NCBI GenBank assembly: GCA_017458225.1
Contig: JAFTFX010000026.1
Coordinates: forward strand, 1 to 64,000
DNA length: 64,000 bases
Direction: 5' to 3'
Origin: Prevotella sp.
Lineage (GTDB): Bacteria > Bacteroidota > Bacteroidia > Bacteroidales > Bacteroidaceae
Shown here: positions 34,901-44,000 of the stretch, piece after piece
Position numbering within the stretch: position 1 is the stretch's first letter
How the letters are laid out: each line of letters begins with the position of its first letter
Made by a program: the position numbers and the translations under genes
Notes under the pieces: model-generated
Told to the model about the DNA's origin: nothing
Database searches by the model: none
The model's input: only the letters and a program-made list of their open reading frames with translations

Positions 34901-35660
34901 TAGCTCTAAGGATGGAGCGGTTGATCGCAAATGGCATGCAATCGGGAAGACAACGTTAGGAGATTATCGTGAAGGATGGTGGGGTGCTACCGACTTTGTG
35001 TTGAAGTTCCATCCTCTCTATAAACTTTCTGTTGTGCCTGATGAGTGGGGGATTGTTTGCTTGCCTTATGCCGTACCAGCAACTGACAATCTGAAATTCT
35101 ATCAGATTGTAGGTATCAATGCCACATACGATCAGCTCTGTCTTGAGGAGATGAATGAAGCACAGGCAGGTGTGCCATGTGTTTATCGTTCTTCAGTGGC
35201 TGATGCACTGTTCTATGAATATGGAGCAGCTGAGTCAACGGCACTGAATGGCCCTGGAAATCTTCGTGGATTCTTTAAGTCATCTTCTCGAGTTCCTAAA
35301 GACTATTTTTACATGAAGAATGGTGTAATGACAAAACAAACTGAAAGTACAAGTTCAAAGCGCCCCTATATAGGTGACTATACTGCCATTATGTATCCTT
35401 TCAGTGATAAAAAGAATGAAGGATTCACTGTGTATGATAATTGGACGGGTGCAACTCTTCCGATAGAAGGAATAACTCAAGAGGATATAGATGCAAATGT
35501 TAAGGTGACCTCTTTGTCTTCAATCGTCAAAGACAATAGTAAGATTGACGGTATTTATACCATTGATGGACGTCGACTCTCTGATTCGTCAACAGGGCTA
35601 AAGAAAGGCCTCTATATTAAAGTTGTTGACGGACATGCTCAAAAAGTTATTCTGAAATAG
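31977..35660 (+). CDS. Secreted GH128-like glycoside hydrolase, multidomain
   Basis: A 1227-residue exported protein. After a signal region and an N-terminal beta domain (about residues 35-220) comes an Asl1/GH128-like TIM barrel: likely acid/base Glu in NNEPRNSADD, then CDILDLHCYWV and the likely nucleophile in RPVWISEWCWGASW. GH128 enzymes cut beta-1,3-glucan. An FN3-like domain (FTNISVSSANGKITFSWHD), a carbohydrate-binding-type sandwich (FDMGFFGWTNGAG), helical regions and a sorting-type tail (GIYTIDGRRLSDSSTGLKKG) follow. The next gene encodes a second glycosidase-like protein 30 bp on. Substrate is inferred only. Confidence 0.75.
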   Translation: MKRLFSPFFGRMIVTASLLMLASVCIWSANTKKTVAQVTTTVTLDTDVDYTVSNATPFGDEGVVDITNTEHAVLILSKVRPSAAIKLLADHVKINGAKAVNNSNCQVKLYNLGCIILPYGTSTKPLTVYSEQNFQGESCNDFGLEHTGGYMNTLTAAKLNNKIRSFKLKRGYMVTFSLRAGGRGYSRCFIAADKDLEMATLPAVMDKKISSYRVFNWYDAGKKQLANQVDKNAMSALNVQSSYDWGQGNGSLLPDYEWVPNHIYEDWPSSATIGSTTQSPHTKNNNEPRNSADDHPQDLTTILNNWENMMRTGLRLCSPASWDGSDYWNATGFLAEFMDSIDARGWRCDILDLHCYWVESNFGNIANWVNKYKRPVWISEWCWGASWNKNGAFASGVTQAQVKTALQNICSKLNNWDYVERYYYWNGEADISKIYLNGALTPAGEYYASMNSGLGYNGKYDFVPTTPKQYDFTNISVSSANGKITFSWHDPNGEYNQLMEIQKKDASGVWTTYAIVEQKELPSDYTYVVESPEEFVEYRLHLVDLYGKSYYSSDNMNAGDVIDVDGTTYYLGGNLISNSDFDMGFFGWTNGAGTTLSEPSFQVVGAGGYGNGSYLQAYGSGTINDEASVFQAVDVEPGKNYYLRIAVRNGNSNMKVSLSSTGTTEDKVIKAMSASSDWTVLTQSFNTENYTKVLFAFRALNAKAQIDKVELFQLFDTHDGAIANGVEQMKKKAEQAQVFNTKYSSLNEDLSAVVAGVSTSDDLAFNTLSKAVANHLKAIRYMSVADSLQTVLKSIEGVGCAYYNVMTARLNELKNAPSATMVIENVDEVKALMEKYFAFTDAAKQPLNPSFGFSTGWETKVGSYQGGDQRVNTKDGKSFWNAWWGVSKATDPDATMEIRQTVSGLESGYYVLECAATTEHFCLSDQHAYLKYGNAVSVSPNLSVDYFDLPVQNIWQKLATAPVYLEEDSVTIGFVSSKDGAVDRKWHAIGKTTLGDYREGWWGATDFVLKFHPLYKLSVVPDEWGIVCLPYAVPATDNLKFYQIVGINATYDQLCLEEMNEAQAGVPCVYRSSVADALFYEYGAAESTALNGPGNLRGFFKSSSRVPKDYFYMKNGVMTKQTESTSSKRPYIGDYTAIMYPFSDKKNEGFTVYDNWTGATLPIEGITQEDIDANVKVTSLSSIVKDNSKIDGIYTIDGRRLSDSSTGLKKGLYIKVVDGHAQKVILK

Positions 35661-35690
35661 TAAATGTTATGCTTTTAATATGTTGAAACT

Positions 35691-38417
35691 ATGAATAGGA
35701 AAAAACTGCTTCTCTTGATAGCCGCAATTAGCAGTACTATTACGGTTTTTTCGCAAGATGCTATACGTTCTTCTTCGAGCCAGTTTTTGCCAGCCTTTCA
35801 AAAGCCTGATGTGAGCATTTCTTTTGCTACTTCGGCTGAAGGTAAACGATACACACCTACATGGGGATTGGATCAGGCATGGATCAGTGAACAGAATCTT
35901 CGTAAGGGTGTCAATCATATGGGAAGTGAAAATATCGGTATTGGCCGTTCAGCTTTTCGCTATACTGAGGAATTAGTCAATGACAAAAACTTGACATCGG
36001 GTATCATTGCTACGATGAAAGAGCGGAATCGCATCTTTGATATTTTCAGCAAAACGTTGCCGATTGTCTTTACTGCTGATCAGGAAGCAGTAAGTCCGAA
36101 TACAGAAACAGGCGTAACAGGTCCCCCCACGTACTACGTGAAGAGTAATAGCGCAAACAACGATCACTGGGCAGCTATGATTGATGCCCATGTGCGCTGG
36201 ATGCAGAGTAATACCAAGCATCCTGTTGCTGGAATTTCGCCTTTTAATGAAGGTGATTATTGGACTAAAGAGGAGGGTGCTACCACTGTCAAGCAATATC
36301 AAATAGCCAAACTGTTGAAAGAGAACTATTCCAGTTGCGCTAATATACCAATGGTAGGAGGAAATACCTTGAATAATGACAAGGCTCTGACTTGGTATTC
36401 ATCTGGTAAGAACTACTATGATTGGGGTAATACCCATCAGTTAGCAGGCTCATTCGATAATTTTGCAGCATTCTATCAGCAGTTGGCTGCTGATGGAAAG
36501 ATTGGCTATGCTGACGAGATGCACAATGTGGGTGAGGCTATGATTGGTCTGGAATATGGCATGACGGTCGGTATTTGGTGGGGCTTCGACAGCCGAGCAC
36601 GCGGTGAGTTCTGCGATATCAGTCGCAATGGTGTCCGCTTGGCTTATGGTGAGCACCGTAATAACTGGACGGCTGCATCTGTTTACCGTCATAATGATGG
36701 CCGCGTAAAAGCTTTTATCGGTTCAAGTGAGCGTCAGGCCTATACCACTAACTATCAGTTTGTTTCTACCGAGCGTGATGTCTATTATGATGGCTATGGT
36801 CCTGTTCGTGAATTCGTGATGGAAATGCCTGGAGGCACTGGCTATCAGACTGGCCAAACCAATGCTGAGCGTGTTATTAACGTGACGTGGGGTGAAGATG
36901 TCCAGCCCAGCGTAATCAATGGTACCTATAAGATTGTGAACAAGGCTACTGGTAATCTTCTGTCGGTTAATGGCAGTACAATCGTGATGCAGAAAGAAAA
37001 AAATGCCAAGACGCAGCAGTGGAATGTTGCTCCGATTTCCAGTCGTATAGGTGGTGACTATAGTTTCTATAATATAGAATCTGTCAGTGATGCAAAGCTT
37101 CATATCAACGTGCTGGATTTTTCAACTCAAGAAGGTGCGAATATTTTGGCGTATAAGGTAAATGAAGTTCCAACCAGCAATGAGCAGTGGTATATAGAAT
37201 ATGCTGGTAACGGTTATTTCTATATACGAAATCGCGAAAGTGCTCTTTATTTAGTTGGTAAAAGTAGTCTTACTATCAACAACGTAGGAGTAACTCAGAA
37301 GAAACTGGGAAGTGACCCTGAGGCCGATCGCTACCTGTGGCGATTCCTGCCTGCTGAGTTGACCTATGAGACTGCCGCTCCTGCTCAGCCCTCAGGACTC
37401 GGTGCCGAAGCTCATACAGCCTCCGTCTCGCTTTGGTGGAATGCCAATACCGAGAAGGACTTGGAGGGCTACATGGTATTGCGTGCACCAAAGGGAACTA
37501 ATGACTGGAACACCATTGCCCGCAAGGTGACAACCAACTATTTTACGGATAATAGCTGCCGTCAGGGGGTCTCTTATATATATAAGGTGAAAGCCATCGA
37601 CCTCTCGCAGAATCTTTCCGCTGCTTCTGAAGAGGTGGAAGCCATGCCTACAGGTGAACCGTCGTTGATTGCCCGATGGGCTTTCAACGGAACCCTGAAC
37701 GACGATACGCCCAATATGATGGATGCTGTCTGCTCGGCTGCTCCTACTTATGCTGACAAAGATGATGCGAAGGCAGTGTCATTGGCATCCAACAGATATC
37801 TTCAGTTGCCATACGAGGTGGCTAACAGCGACGAGTTGACCATCGGCATGTGGGTCTACTGGAATGGTTCCGGCAACTGGACACGCATCTTTGACTTTGG
37901 CTACGACACTGATCATTATCTCTTCTTGACTCCGAGTAATGGCTCTATTATGCGCTTTGCCATCAAGAATGGTGGCAATGAGCAGACGGTTGATTGCAAC
38001 GCTAAACTGACTTCGAAGGCTTGGAAGCATGTGGTGGTAAGTATTGGAAACGGTAAGACCACTATCTATGTGGATGGTGTCGAGGCTGGTTCGAGTACAG
38101 GCATCACTATTCGACCCAGCGATGTCAAGCCTGTTTTGAACTATCTGGGACGCAGCCAGTTTGTTGCCGATCCCTATTTCACGGGTAGCCTGAGTGATGT
38201 GCGTATCTATAATTATGCAGTGAGTGCCGACGAAGTTCAGTCGATGATGCGTGGCGAACTGCCCACTGGCGTGCAACAATTGTCGGGTGCAGAGGCGCAA
38301 CAGAAACCGAATGTCTACGGCCTTGACGGCGTGAAGCGTAGCGGTCTTCGCCAAGGCATGAACATCGTCCGCTCTTCCGATGGTTGTTCGAATAGCAGAA
38401 AAGTGATTGTAAAATAA
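35691..38417 (+). CDS. Secreted glycosidase-like protein with RICIN, FN3 and LamG domains
   Basis: A 908-residue exported protein (signal LLLLIAAISSTITVFSQ). Residues about 25-400 look like a clan-A type TIM barrel with candidate catalytic glutamates in GISPFNEGDYW and GYADEMHNVGEAM. Then come a ricin-type trefoil (GTYKIVNKATGNLLSVNG, AKTQQWNV), an FN3 domain (TASVSLWWNANTEKDLEGY), a LamG/concanavalin domain (WAFNGTLNDDTPNMMDA) and a sorting-type tail (NVYGLDGVKRSGLRQGMNIV). The GH family is not clear to me. Probably cotranscribed with the GH128-like gene and acting on the same glycan. Confidence 0.65.
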   Translation: MNRKKLLLLIAAISSTITVFSQDAIRSSSSQFLPAFQKPDVSISFATSAEGKRYTPTWGLDQAWISEQNLRKGVNHMGSENIGIGRSAFRYTEELVNDKNLTSGIIATMKERNRIFDIFSKTLPIVFTADQEAVSPNTETGVTGPPTYYVKSNSANNDHWAAMIDAHVRWMQSNTKHPVAGISPFNEGDYWTKEEGATTVKQYQIAKLLKENYSSCANIPMVGGNTLNNDKALTWYSSGKNYYDWGNTHQLAGSFDNFAAFYQQLAADGKIGYADEMHNVGEAMIGLEYGMTVGIWWGFDSRARGEFCDISRNGVRLAYGEHRNNWTAASVYRHNDGRVKAFIGSSERQAYTTNYQFVSTERDVYYDGYGPVREFVMEMPGGTGYQTGQTNAERVINVTWGEDVQPSVINGTYKIVNKATGNLLSVNGSTIVMQKEKNAKTQQWNVAPISSRIGGDYSFYNIESVSDAKLHINVLDFSTQEGANILAYKVNEVPTSNEQWYIEYAGNGYFYIRNRESALYLVGKSSLTINNVGVTQKKLGSDPEADRYLWRFLPAELTYETAAPAQPSGLGAEAHTASVSLWWNANTEKDLEGYMVLRAPKGTNDWNTIARKVTTNYFTDNSCRQGVSYIYKVKAIDLSQNLSAASEEVEAMPTGEPSLIARWAFNGTLNDDTPNMMDAVCSAAPTYADKDDAKAVSLASNRYLQLPYEVANSDELTIGMWVYWNGSGNWTRIFDFGYDTDHYLFLTPSNGSIMRFAIKNGGNEQTVDCNAKLTSKAWKHVVVSIGNGKTTIYVDGVEAGSSTGITIRPSDVKPVLNYLGRSQFVADPYFTGSLSDVRIYNYAVSADEVQSMMRGELPTGVQQLSGAEAQQKPNVYGLDGVKRSGLRQGMNIVRSSDGCSNSRKVIVK

Positions 38418-38439
38418 GATAAGCGGAAGATTCCATATC

Positions 38440-38483
38440 GCGGTGTTCCAACTTTCTTTTGGATTGTCGGAATACCGCTTTTT
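38440..38483 (+). terminator. Terminator after the glycosidase pair
   Basis: GCGGTGTTCC (38440-38449) pairs with GGAATACCGC (38469-38478), one G-U pair, followed by TTTTT. Confidence 0.75.
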
Positions 38484-38557
38484 GGTGGCCATTTGTCAAA
38501 ACTGAATTTTCTTTTGTCAATTAGGGAACTTAAATGATTCCCCTCATTTTTTATCAT

Positions 38558-38565
38558 TACCTTTG
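38558..38565 (+). promoter_or_regulatory. -7 element for the B6 regulator/pdxST unit
   Basis: TACCTTTG lies 28 bp before the regulator start. No TTTG is present at -33, as might be expected of an activator-dependent promoter. Confidence 0.55.
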
Positions 38566-38593
38566 TACCCAGTTTCAGTAAACACTGTAGGAT

Positions 38594-39505
38594 ATGAATA
38601 AAACCATACTGACAATCACAGGCAGCGACGGAACTGGTGGCTCTGGCGTACAGGCAGACGTCCGCTTCATCAACAGCCTGGGAGGAACGGCAGCTTCGGC
38701 CATTACCTCTATCACCGTACAAAACACACTGGGCATCCAGGAATTCTACGATTTGCCCGTTGCTGTTGTACGGCAACAGATAGAAGCCATTGTCAACGAT
38801 ATGCAGCCGCAGGTGGTTAAGATTGGTTTGTTGCGTCGTAAAGATCATGTGGAAATGGTTGCAGGTATGCTTAGGGCGTATCATCCGCGTCATGTGGTGT
38901 ATGCACCGGTACTGACATCCACTAAGGGTGAACAGTTGGTGTCGCCTGTAGTGTTTAAGGCTATCGAGCAGCTATTGCTCCCCCTGTGTACAGTTGTGCT
39001 AAAACCGTCAGATTTACCTGTAGGCGAGCGTCGGCATGGTCACGCCAATCAGTTAGGCTCAGCAGTTGCCTACTATCTCAGTCTTGGTGAGAGCAACAAC
39101 GAGGCGATGCTCCATGCGCAGACCTACTTGCAGCAGTTGCCTGCCGACTATGCAGAGGGAAACGGAAGGAGTGGAGAACTGTATAATATGTTTCTGGATG
39201 CTGTTGAGCATCACTACACTCATTATGCCGATGTGTTGTTCTATGCTGAGCAACTGAACGTAAGTCCCCGCTATTTGGGACAGGTGACGCGCCGCATTGC
39301 CGGTCGTTCTCCCAAAGCAATCATCGACGAACGTATTACCAGCGAGGTTGCGTCGTTGTTGACTACCACTAATAAGCCGCTGAAAGAGATTGCTCACATG
39401 CTCGGCTTCTCCTCTCAGTCGCATCTGTCTCGTTTCTTCAGACAACACAAGGGCGTTTCACCAACCGATTTCAAACGAGCTTTGAATATAGATTCTAAAA
39501 AATAA
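38594..39505 (+). CDS. Degenerate ThiD/pyridoxal-kinase-like domain fused to AraC DNA-binding domain
   Basis: A 303-residue fusion. Residues 1-185 resemble ThiD/PdxK kinases ([36 protein letters not shown]), but the domain is about 80 residues short and the anion-hole motif HGTGCT reads HGHANQ, so catalysis is unlikely. Residues about 205-300 are an AraC helix-turn-helix pair ([40 protein letters not shown]). It directly precedes pdxS and pdxT. Inference: the kinase-like part senses a B6 vitamer and controls the operon. Confidence 0.8.
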   Translation: MNKTILTITGSDGTGGSGVQADVRFINSLGGTAASAITSITVQNTLGIQEFYDLPVAVVRQQIEAIVNDMQPQVVKIGLLRRKDHVEMVAGMLRAYHPRHVVYAPVLTSTKGEQLVSPVVFKAIEQLLLPLCTVVLKPSDLPVGERRHGHANQLGSAVAYYLSLGESNNEAMLHAQTYLQQLPADYAEGNGRSGELYNMFLDAVEHHYTHYADVLFYAEQLNVSPRYLGQVTRRIAGRSPKAIIDERITSEVASLLTTTNKPLKEIAHMLGFSSQSHLSRFFRQHKGVSPTDFKRALNIDSKK

Positions 39506-39519
39506 AAGGAGTAAACACA

Positions 39520-40395
39520 ATGACAAACGAAAGACAAACTTTAAACCGTCAGTTAGCTCAAATGCTGAAGGGCGGTGTGATTATGGACGTAACAACCCCC
39601 GAACAGGCAAAGATAGCCGAAAAGGCCGGAGCCTGTGCAGTGATGGCACTTGAGCGTATTCCTGCCGATATCCGTGCTGCAGGTGGCGTTTCGAGAATGA
39701 GCGATCCCAAGATGATTCGTGGTATTCAGGAGGCCGTGAGTATCCCCGTGATGGCAAAATGCCGTATTGGTCATATTGCAGAGGCACTGATTCTGCAAGC
39801 CATCGAAATAGACTATATTGACGAAAGCGAAGTGCTCTCGCCAGCCGATAACATCCATCACATCGACAAGACCCAGTTTGACGTTCCTTTCGTGTGTGGT
39901 GCAAAGAACTTGGGTGAGGCGTTGCGTCGCATAGCTGAAGGTGCTACGATGATACGTACCAAGGGCGAGCCTGGAACGGGCGATGTGGTGCAGGCTGTCA
40001 GTCACATGCGGCTGATGCAGAGTGAGATTCGCCGACTGGTATCGATGAGTGAGGACGAACTCTATGAGGCAGCTAAGCAGTTGCAGGCTCCTTACGAACT
40101 GGTGCGCTATGTGCATGACAACGGTCGCTTGCCGGTGGTGAATTTCGCGGCTGGTGGCGTAGCTACCCCTGCCGATGCTGCTTTGATGATGATGCTTGGT
40201 GCCGAGGGAGTTTTCGTGGGCAGCGGTATCTTTAAGAGTGGCAATCCCGAAAAGCGTGCTTCTGCCATTGTACAGGCTGTTACCAATTATCAGGATTCAA
40301 AGATGCTTGCTGCTCTTAGTGAAGATTTGGGCGAGGCAATGGTCGGTATCAACGAGCAGGAAATAGAACTGCTAATGGCCGAGCGGGGAAAGTGA
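39520..40395 (+). CDS. pdxS: Pyridoxal 5'-phosphate synthase lyase subunit PdxS
   Basis: PdxS forms PLP from ribose 5-phosphate, glyceraldehyde 3-phosphate and ammonia. The 291-residue protein shows [55 protein letters not shown] with a catalytic Lys, and [17 protein letters not shown]. It lies 14 bp after the regulator gene. Confidence 0.96.
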   Translation: MTNERQTLNRQLAQMLKGGVIMDVTTPEQAKIAEKAGACAVMALERIPADIRAAGGVSRMSDPKMIRGIQEAVSIPVMAKCRIGHIAEALILQAIEIDYIDESEVLSPADNIHHIDKTQFDVPFVCGAKNLGEALRRIAEGATMIRTKGEPGTGDVVQAVSHMRLMQSEIRRLVSMSEDELYEAAKQLQAPYELVRYVHDNGRLPVVNFAAGGVATPADAALMMMLGAEGVFVGSGIFKSGNPEKRASAIVQAVTNYQDSKMLAALSEDLGEAMVGINEQEIELLMAERGK

Positions 40396-40435
40396 AAGTT
40401 CGGAGTGAAAGTGTAGCGTGAAAGAGTGAAGAGCG

Positions 40436-41017
40436 ATGACAATAGCAGTTTTAGCATTACAAGGAGCTTTTGCCGAGCATGAGCAGATGCTCCGCAGGTT
40501 GGGAGCCGATGTTTTTGAGGTGAGAAATCTACGCGACTGGCAACGGCATAAAGACGGTCTTGTGTTGCCTGGTGGTGAAAGTACAGTACAGACGCAGCTG
40601 CTCATGCAACTGCGTCTGTTAGAACCGATGCGTCAGGCGATCTCTGATGGGTTACCAGTTTTAGCCACCTGTGCAGGCCTCATTCTTTTGGCACGGCAGG
40701 AAGGCGGACAGCCCCGTAATGGCCTCTGTACGATGGACATTGATGTTGTGCGCAATGCCTATGGCCGGCAGTTGGGCAGCTTCCATACCTTGGGCAGGGT
40801 GGAAGGCATTGACGGTGAAGTGCCCATGACCTTTATTAGGGCTCCCTACGTTGGTAAGGTGCTTTCCCCCGATGTTGATGTTCTGGCTGAAGTTGACGGT
40901 CGTATTGTTGCAGTCCGACAGCGTAATCAGATTGCTACAGCCTTTCATCCCGAACTGACCGATGACTCACGTCTACATCAAATGTTAATCGGGTGTGCCA
41001 AGACTTTTTGTTCTTGA
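40436..41017 (+). CDS. pdxT: Pyridoxal 5'-phosphate synthase glutaminase subunit PdxT
   Basis: PdxT hydrolyses glutamine and channels ammonia to PdxS. The class I triad is visible: Cys in LATCAGLILLAR, and His/Glu in TAFHPELTDDSR; LPGGESTVQ is typical. 193 residues. Its TGA stop lies inside the terminator hairpin that ends the transcript. Confidence 0.95.
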   Translation: MTIAVLALQGAFAEHEQMLRRLGADVFEVRNLRDWQRHKDGLVLPGGESTVQTQLLMQLRLLEPMRQAISDGLPVLATCAGLILLARQEGGQPRNGLCTMDIDVVRNAYGRQLGSFHTLGRVEGIDGEVPMTFIRAPYVGKVLSPDVDVLAEVDGRIVAVRQRNQIATAFHPELTDDSRLHQMLIGCAKTFCS

Positions 41018-41040
41018 CACACCCGACATTTCTTTTTTTT
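40989..41040 (+). terminator. Terminator overlapping the end of pdxT
   Basis: TCGGGTGTGCCAAGA (40989-41003) pairs with TCTTGACACACCCGA (41012-41026) with one mismatch, followed by a run of T. The pdxT stop codon is in the 3' arm. Confidence 0.85.
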
Positions 41041-41054
41041 ACGAGGATCTTCTG

Positions 41055-44000
41055 CTATTTCACGATGATCTTCTTTCCACCACGGATATAGACTCCGGCA
41101 GGCAGACCAACGGTGTTGGCAGCATTCTTACGAACCAGTTGTCCTCGAATATCGTATATGTCGTTGCTGTCAGCTTCGCGGGCTACTGCTTGAATGCCTG
41201 TTGCAACGCTCTGCACAAAGAGCAGACCCTCGCTGATGCGGCTGGTATCCCAAGTGATTCCGTCGTCTTGTGACTCCAAAATGGGATTGCCCTCCATTTC
41301 AGTTGCTCTCCAGATGCGAATACTGTCACCGGCTTTCAGTGTGTTGTATGCAGAAGCTTTCACGCGGATGGTGCCATTCATAATCAGTTTGCTGATACCG
41401 TTGAGGCTGGCGCATCCGTTGGCGGTAGCTGTTGCACATGAGAGGGCTCCAAGAGAGAGAACACTGCCTGCATTGAACGTAACAGGCTTGTCGCCAAAGT
41501 TGAGCGTTCCTATAGAAGCACCGTCGTAGGTGCCAGGGCGTACCGTGCCGTTGACGATAACGCTTGCATTGTTCAGCGAGTTTGAGGTGCCGTGATTACC
41601 GCTCAGGCAACCATTAACTCCGATGGTCAGTCGGCCTGTTCCCAGTTTGCTGGTCGTTGAGCTCAGACCTATTTCACCCTCGTTGATCTGTGCAGTTCCT
41701 GTGTTTGTGCTGACCGCGTTCCATGTAATCTTACCAGTACCTACCTTTACGAAGTTGGCATTCGAGGTAATCTTGACTGTGTTTGTCCAGTTGGCATCGT
41801 TGCCCACCTGCCAGGTGTTAGCTCCCACGCTGACACCGTTACTGAAAGTACAGCTGCCACCGAGGGCACCAGTACCCGTCAGCTTGCCAATGCGGTATGT
41901 CTTGCCGCTGTTCTGTACCTCAACGTTGGCCGCAATGTTCATGGTGCCCTTCGGCATGCCTCCGGCAATATTCATCGTAAAACGAAGAACGGCAGGATCA
42001 TCCAGACTTGAGTTGGGCTTCAAGATGCCTTCAAAGTCGCTGAAGTCGCACTGTACAGGTGTGCGTGTGGCATAGTAGTTGGTGCCTTTCTCAGTCACGC
42101 AGTAGGCGTTCAGCGTGCCAGCTCCCGTCACCTTGTTTGTGTAGGTGGAACGGTTGGCCATATACCAATTGCCGGTCTTTCCGCTTGGAATGTTGATGGC
42201 ATAGCTGGTGCCTGTGTTCTCGCGCAGTGTGCCGCCTTGGTATTCCACGGTCTTGGCCGGGATATTGGCATTGATACACTGCACGGTGCCAGCAGCAATA
42301 ATCATCTTGTTCAAGTTTGTGTTGCTAATGTTCAGCTTCAGCCAGCCAGTACCTTTCTTCGTAAGCATGGTTCCGCTCATCGCGCGGTCTACGTTGAAGT
42401 CGGCACTGTTGTTGATGACACCTCCCTGTTCGCCGTCGAACCTAATGGCCGAACCGTTGGTGACGGTTGCCGTCGTGCGCAGCTCGGCACCGTTCTCCAT
42501 CACGAATTTGGATGCTACAGTAGTCATAGCTCCTAAGTTGCCCTTTTCCTGATTGGCATTGGCCAATGATTTCACGGTCACCACACCACCCGACAGGTGG
42601 TTACCACCCGTATAGCTGTTCTCGGTGTTGATAGTCAACGTGCCTGTGCCTTTCTTCTCCAACGAGCTGTTGCCTATGATAGAGCCGCTGCCGTTGAAAG
42701 TGTATGCCTGGGTGTTGTCTACGGTGATGATGCCAGCCTCAATCTCGTTGTTGATTTGTATGGTTCGGCTCTTGGCATCGTCATTGAATGCGATGTTGTC
42801 GCCCGTAACGAACCACTCGCTGTCGCCTTCTCCATTCTGGAAATTAAAGGTGTTGGCTACATCCCAGATGCTGTTCTCGTTGGCGGTCCAGATGATGTCG
42901 GTCGGATCGCGCATGCCTAAGATATTCAGGTATAGGTTGCCATCCTCCAGTGTCAGTTTTGTCTTCAGTGTGGTGCTGATGCCTTCAATGCGGATGTTGT
43001 CCAGACTGCCAGTCACTGTTTCTGCCTTACCGATGAGATATTTGCCGACGTTGGCCTCGGTCATGTCGTGAGAGACGAACTCGAAGACAGGTGTCAGGTA
43101 TTTGGGACCATAATTCCATGACTTGGTCTCGATGGTCAGCAACTTCGTGTTCACCTGGTCGGCGGTGAGGTCACTATAGATATCGAAGATGACGCGCGAG
43201 CCAAAGCCCAGAAGCAGTGAGTCAGTGGTGATGGTGCCCTTGTTGTCGGCACGTCCGGGACGCAACTTGGCATCATAGTCCATCTTGATGCTGCGGAATG
43301 TGCCACCATTGCTGTTCAGCTCGGCAAAGCGGTTCAGCCAGAGCGATGAGTTACGCAGTGAGCCGTCGAAGTTCACGGTGCCGGCCCAGATATTGGTCTC
43401 ACCGGTATAGGTATTGTCGGTGGCAGGCAGGTTCAGAATGCCGTCGCCCTGTTTCACCAGTCGCATCGAACCTGTGAAGGCTGCACCCGTCACGTCGCAG
43501 GTGTAGTAGGTGTAGTTGATTTTCGGGTTGCCAGTGGTGATGTTGCTGTTGGTGCCCTGCACCCAAGAAGGCACGTTGAAGGTCACCATGTAGGGCTTTG
43601 CACCTTCGGCCACCGTGATCTTTGTGTCGTTGGTCTCGCAGACAATTACGTGCTGGTCGTTCTGTGCCGAGCCGATGGTGCCGTTGTTAGCTACCTCGGT
43701 GCGTCCCGTCATCGTGAAGGGTGGGGGAGTTACGGTGATGCCCTCCAGTTCGCCGATGAAGTAGCTGGCATGGGGCGGCTGGTTATAGCCGATGCTCTCC
43801 CACACCATGCCTTGGCGATACTGATGGTCGTGCCACAGCGTGTAGTTGCGGTAGTTGGTCTTTATATTAGTAGTGTACACGCGAACATATTTATTATCAG
43901 CAGTACGTGCGATGATTTCTTCGCGCCAGTCGCCCAGAATGTCGCCAGTAGCTGAGGGTGTGTTCTTCGTCCAGTTGCAGTTTGCTGTGCCGTCGGCTGT

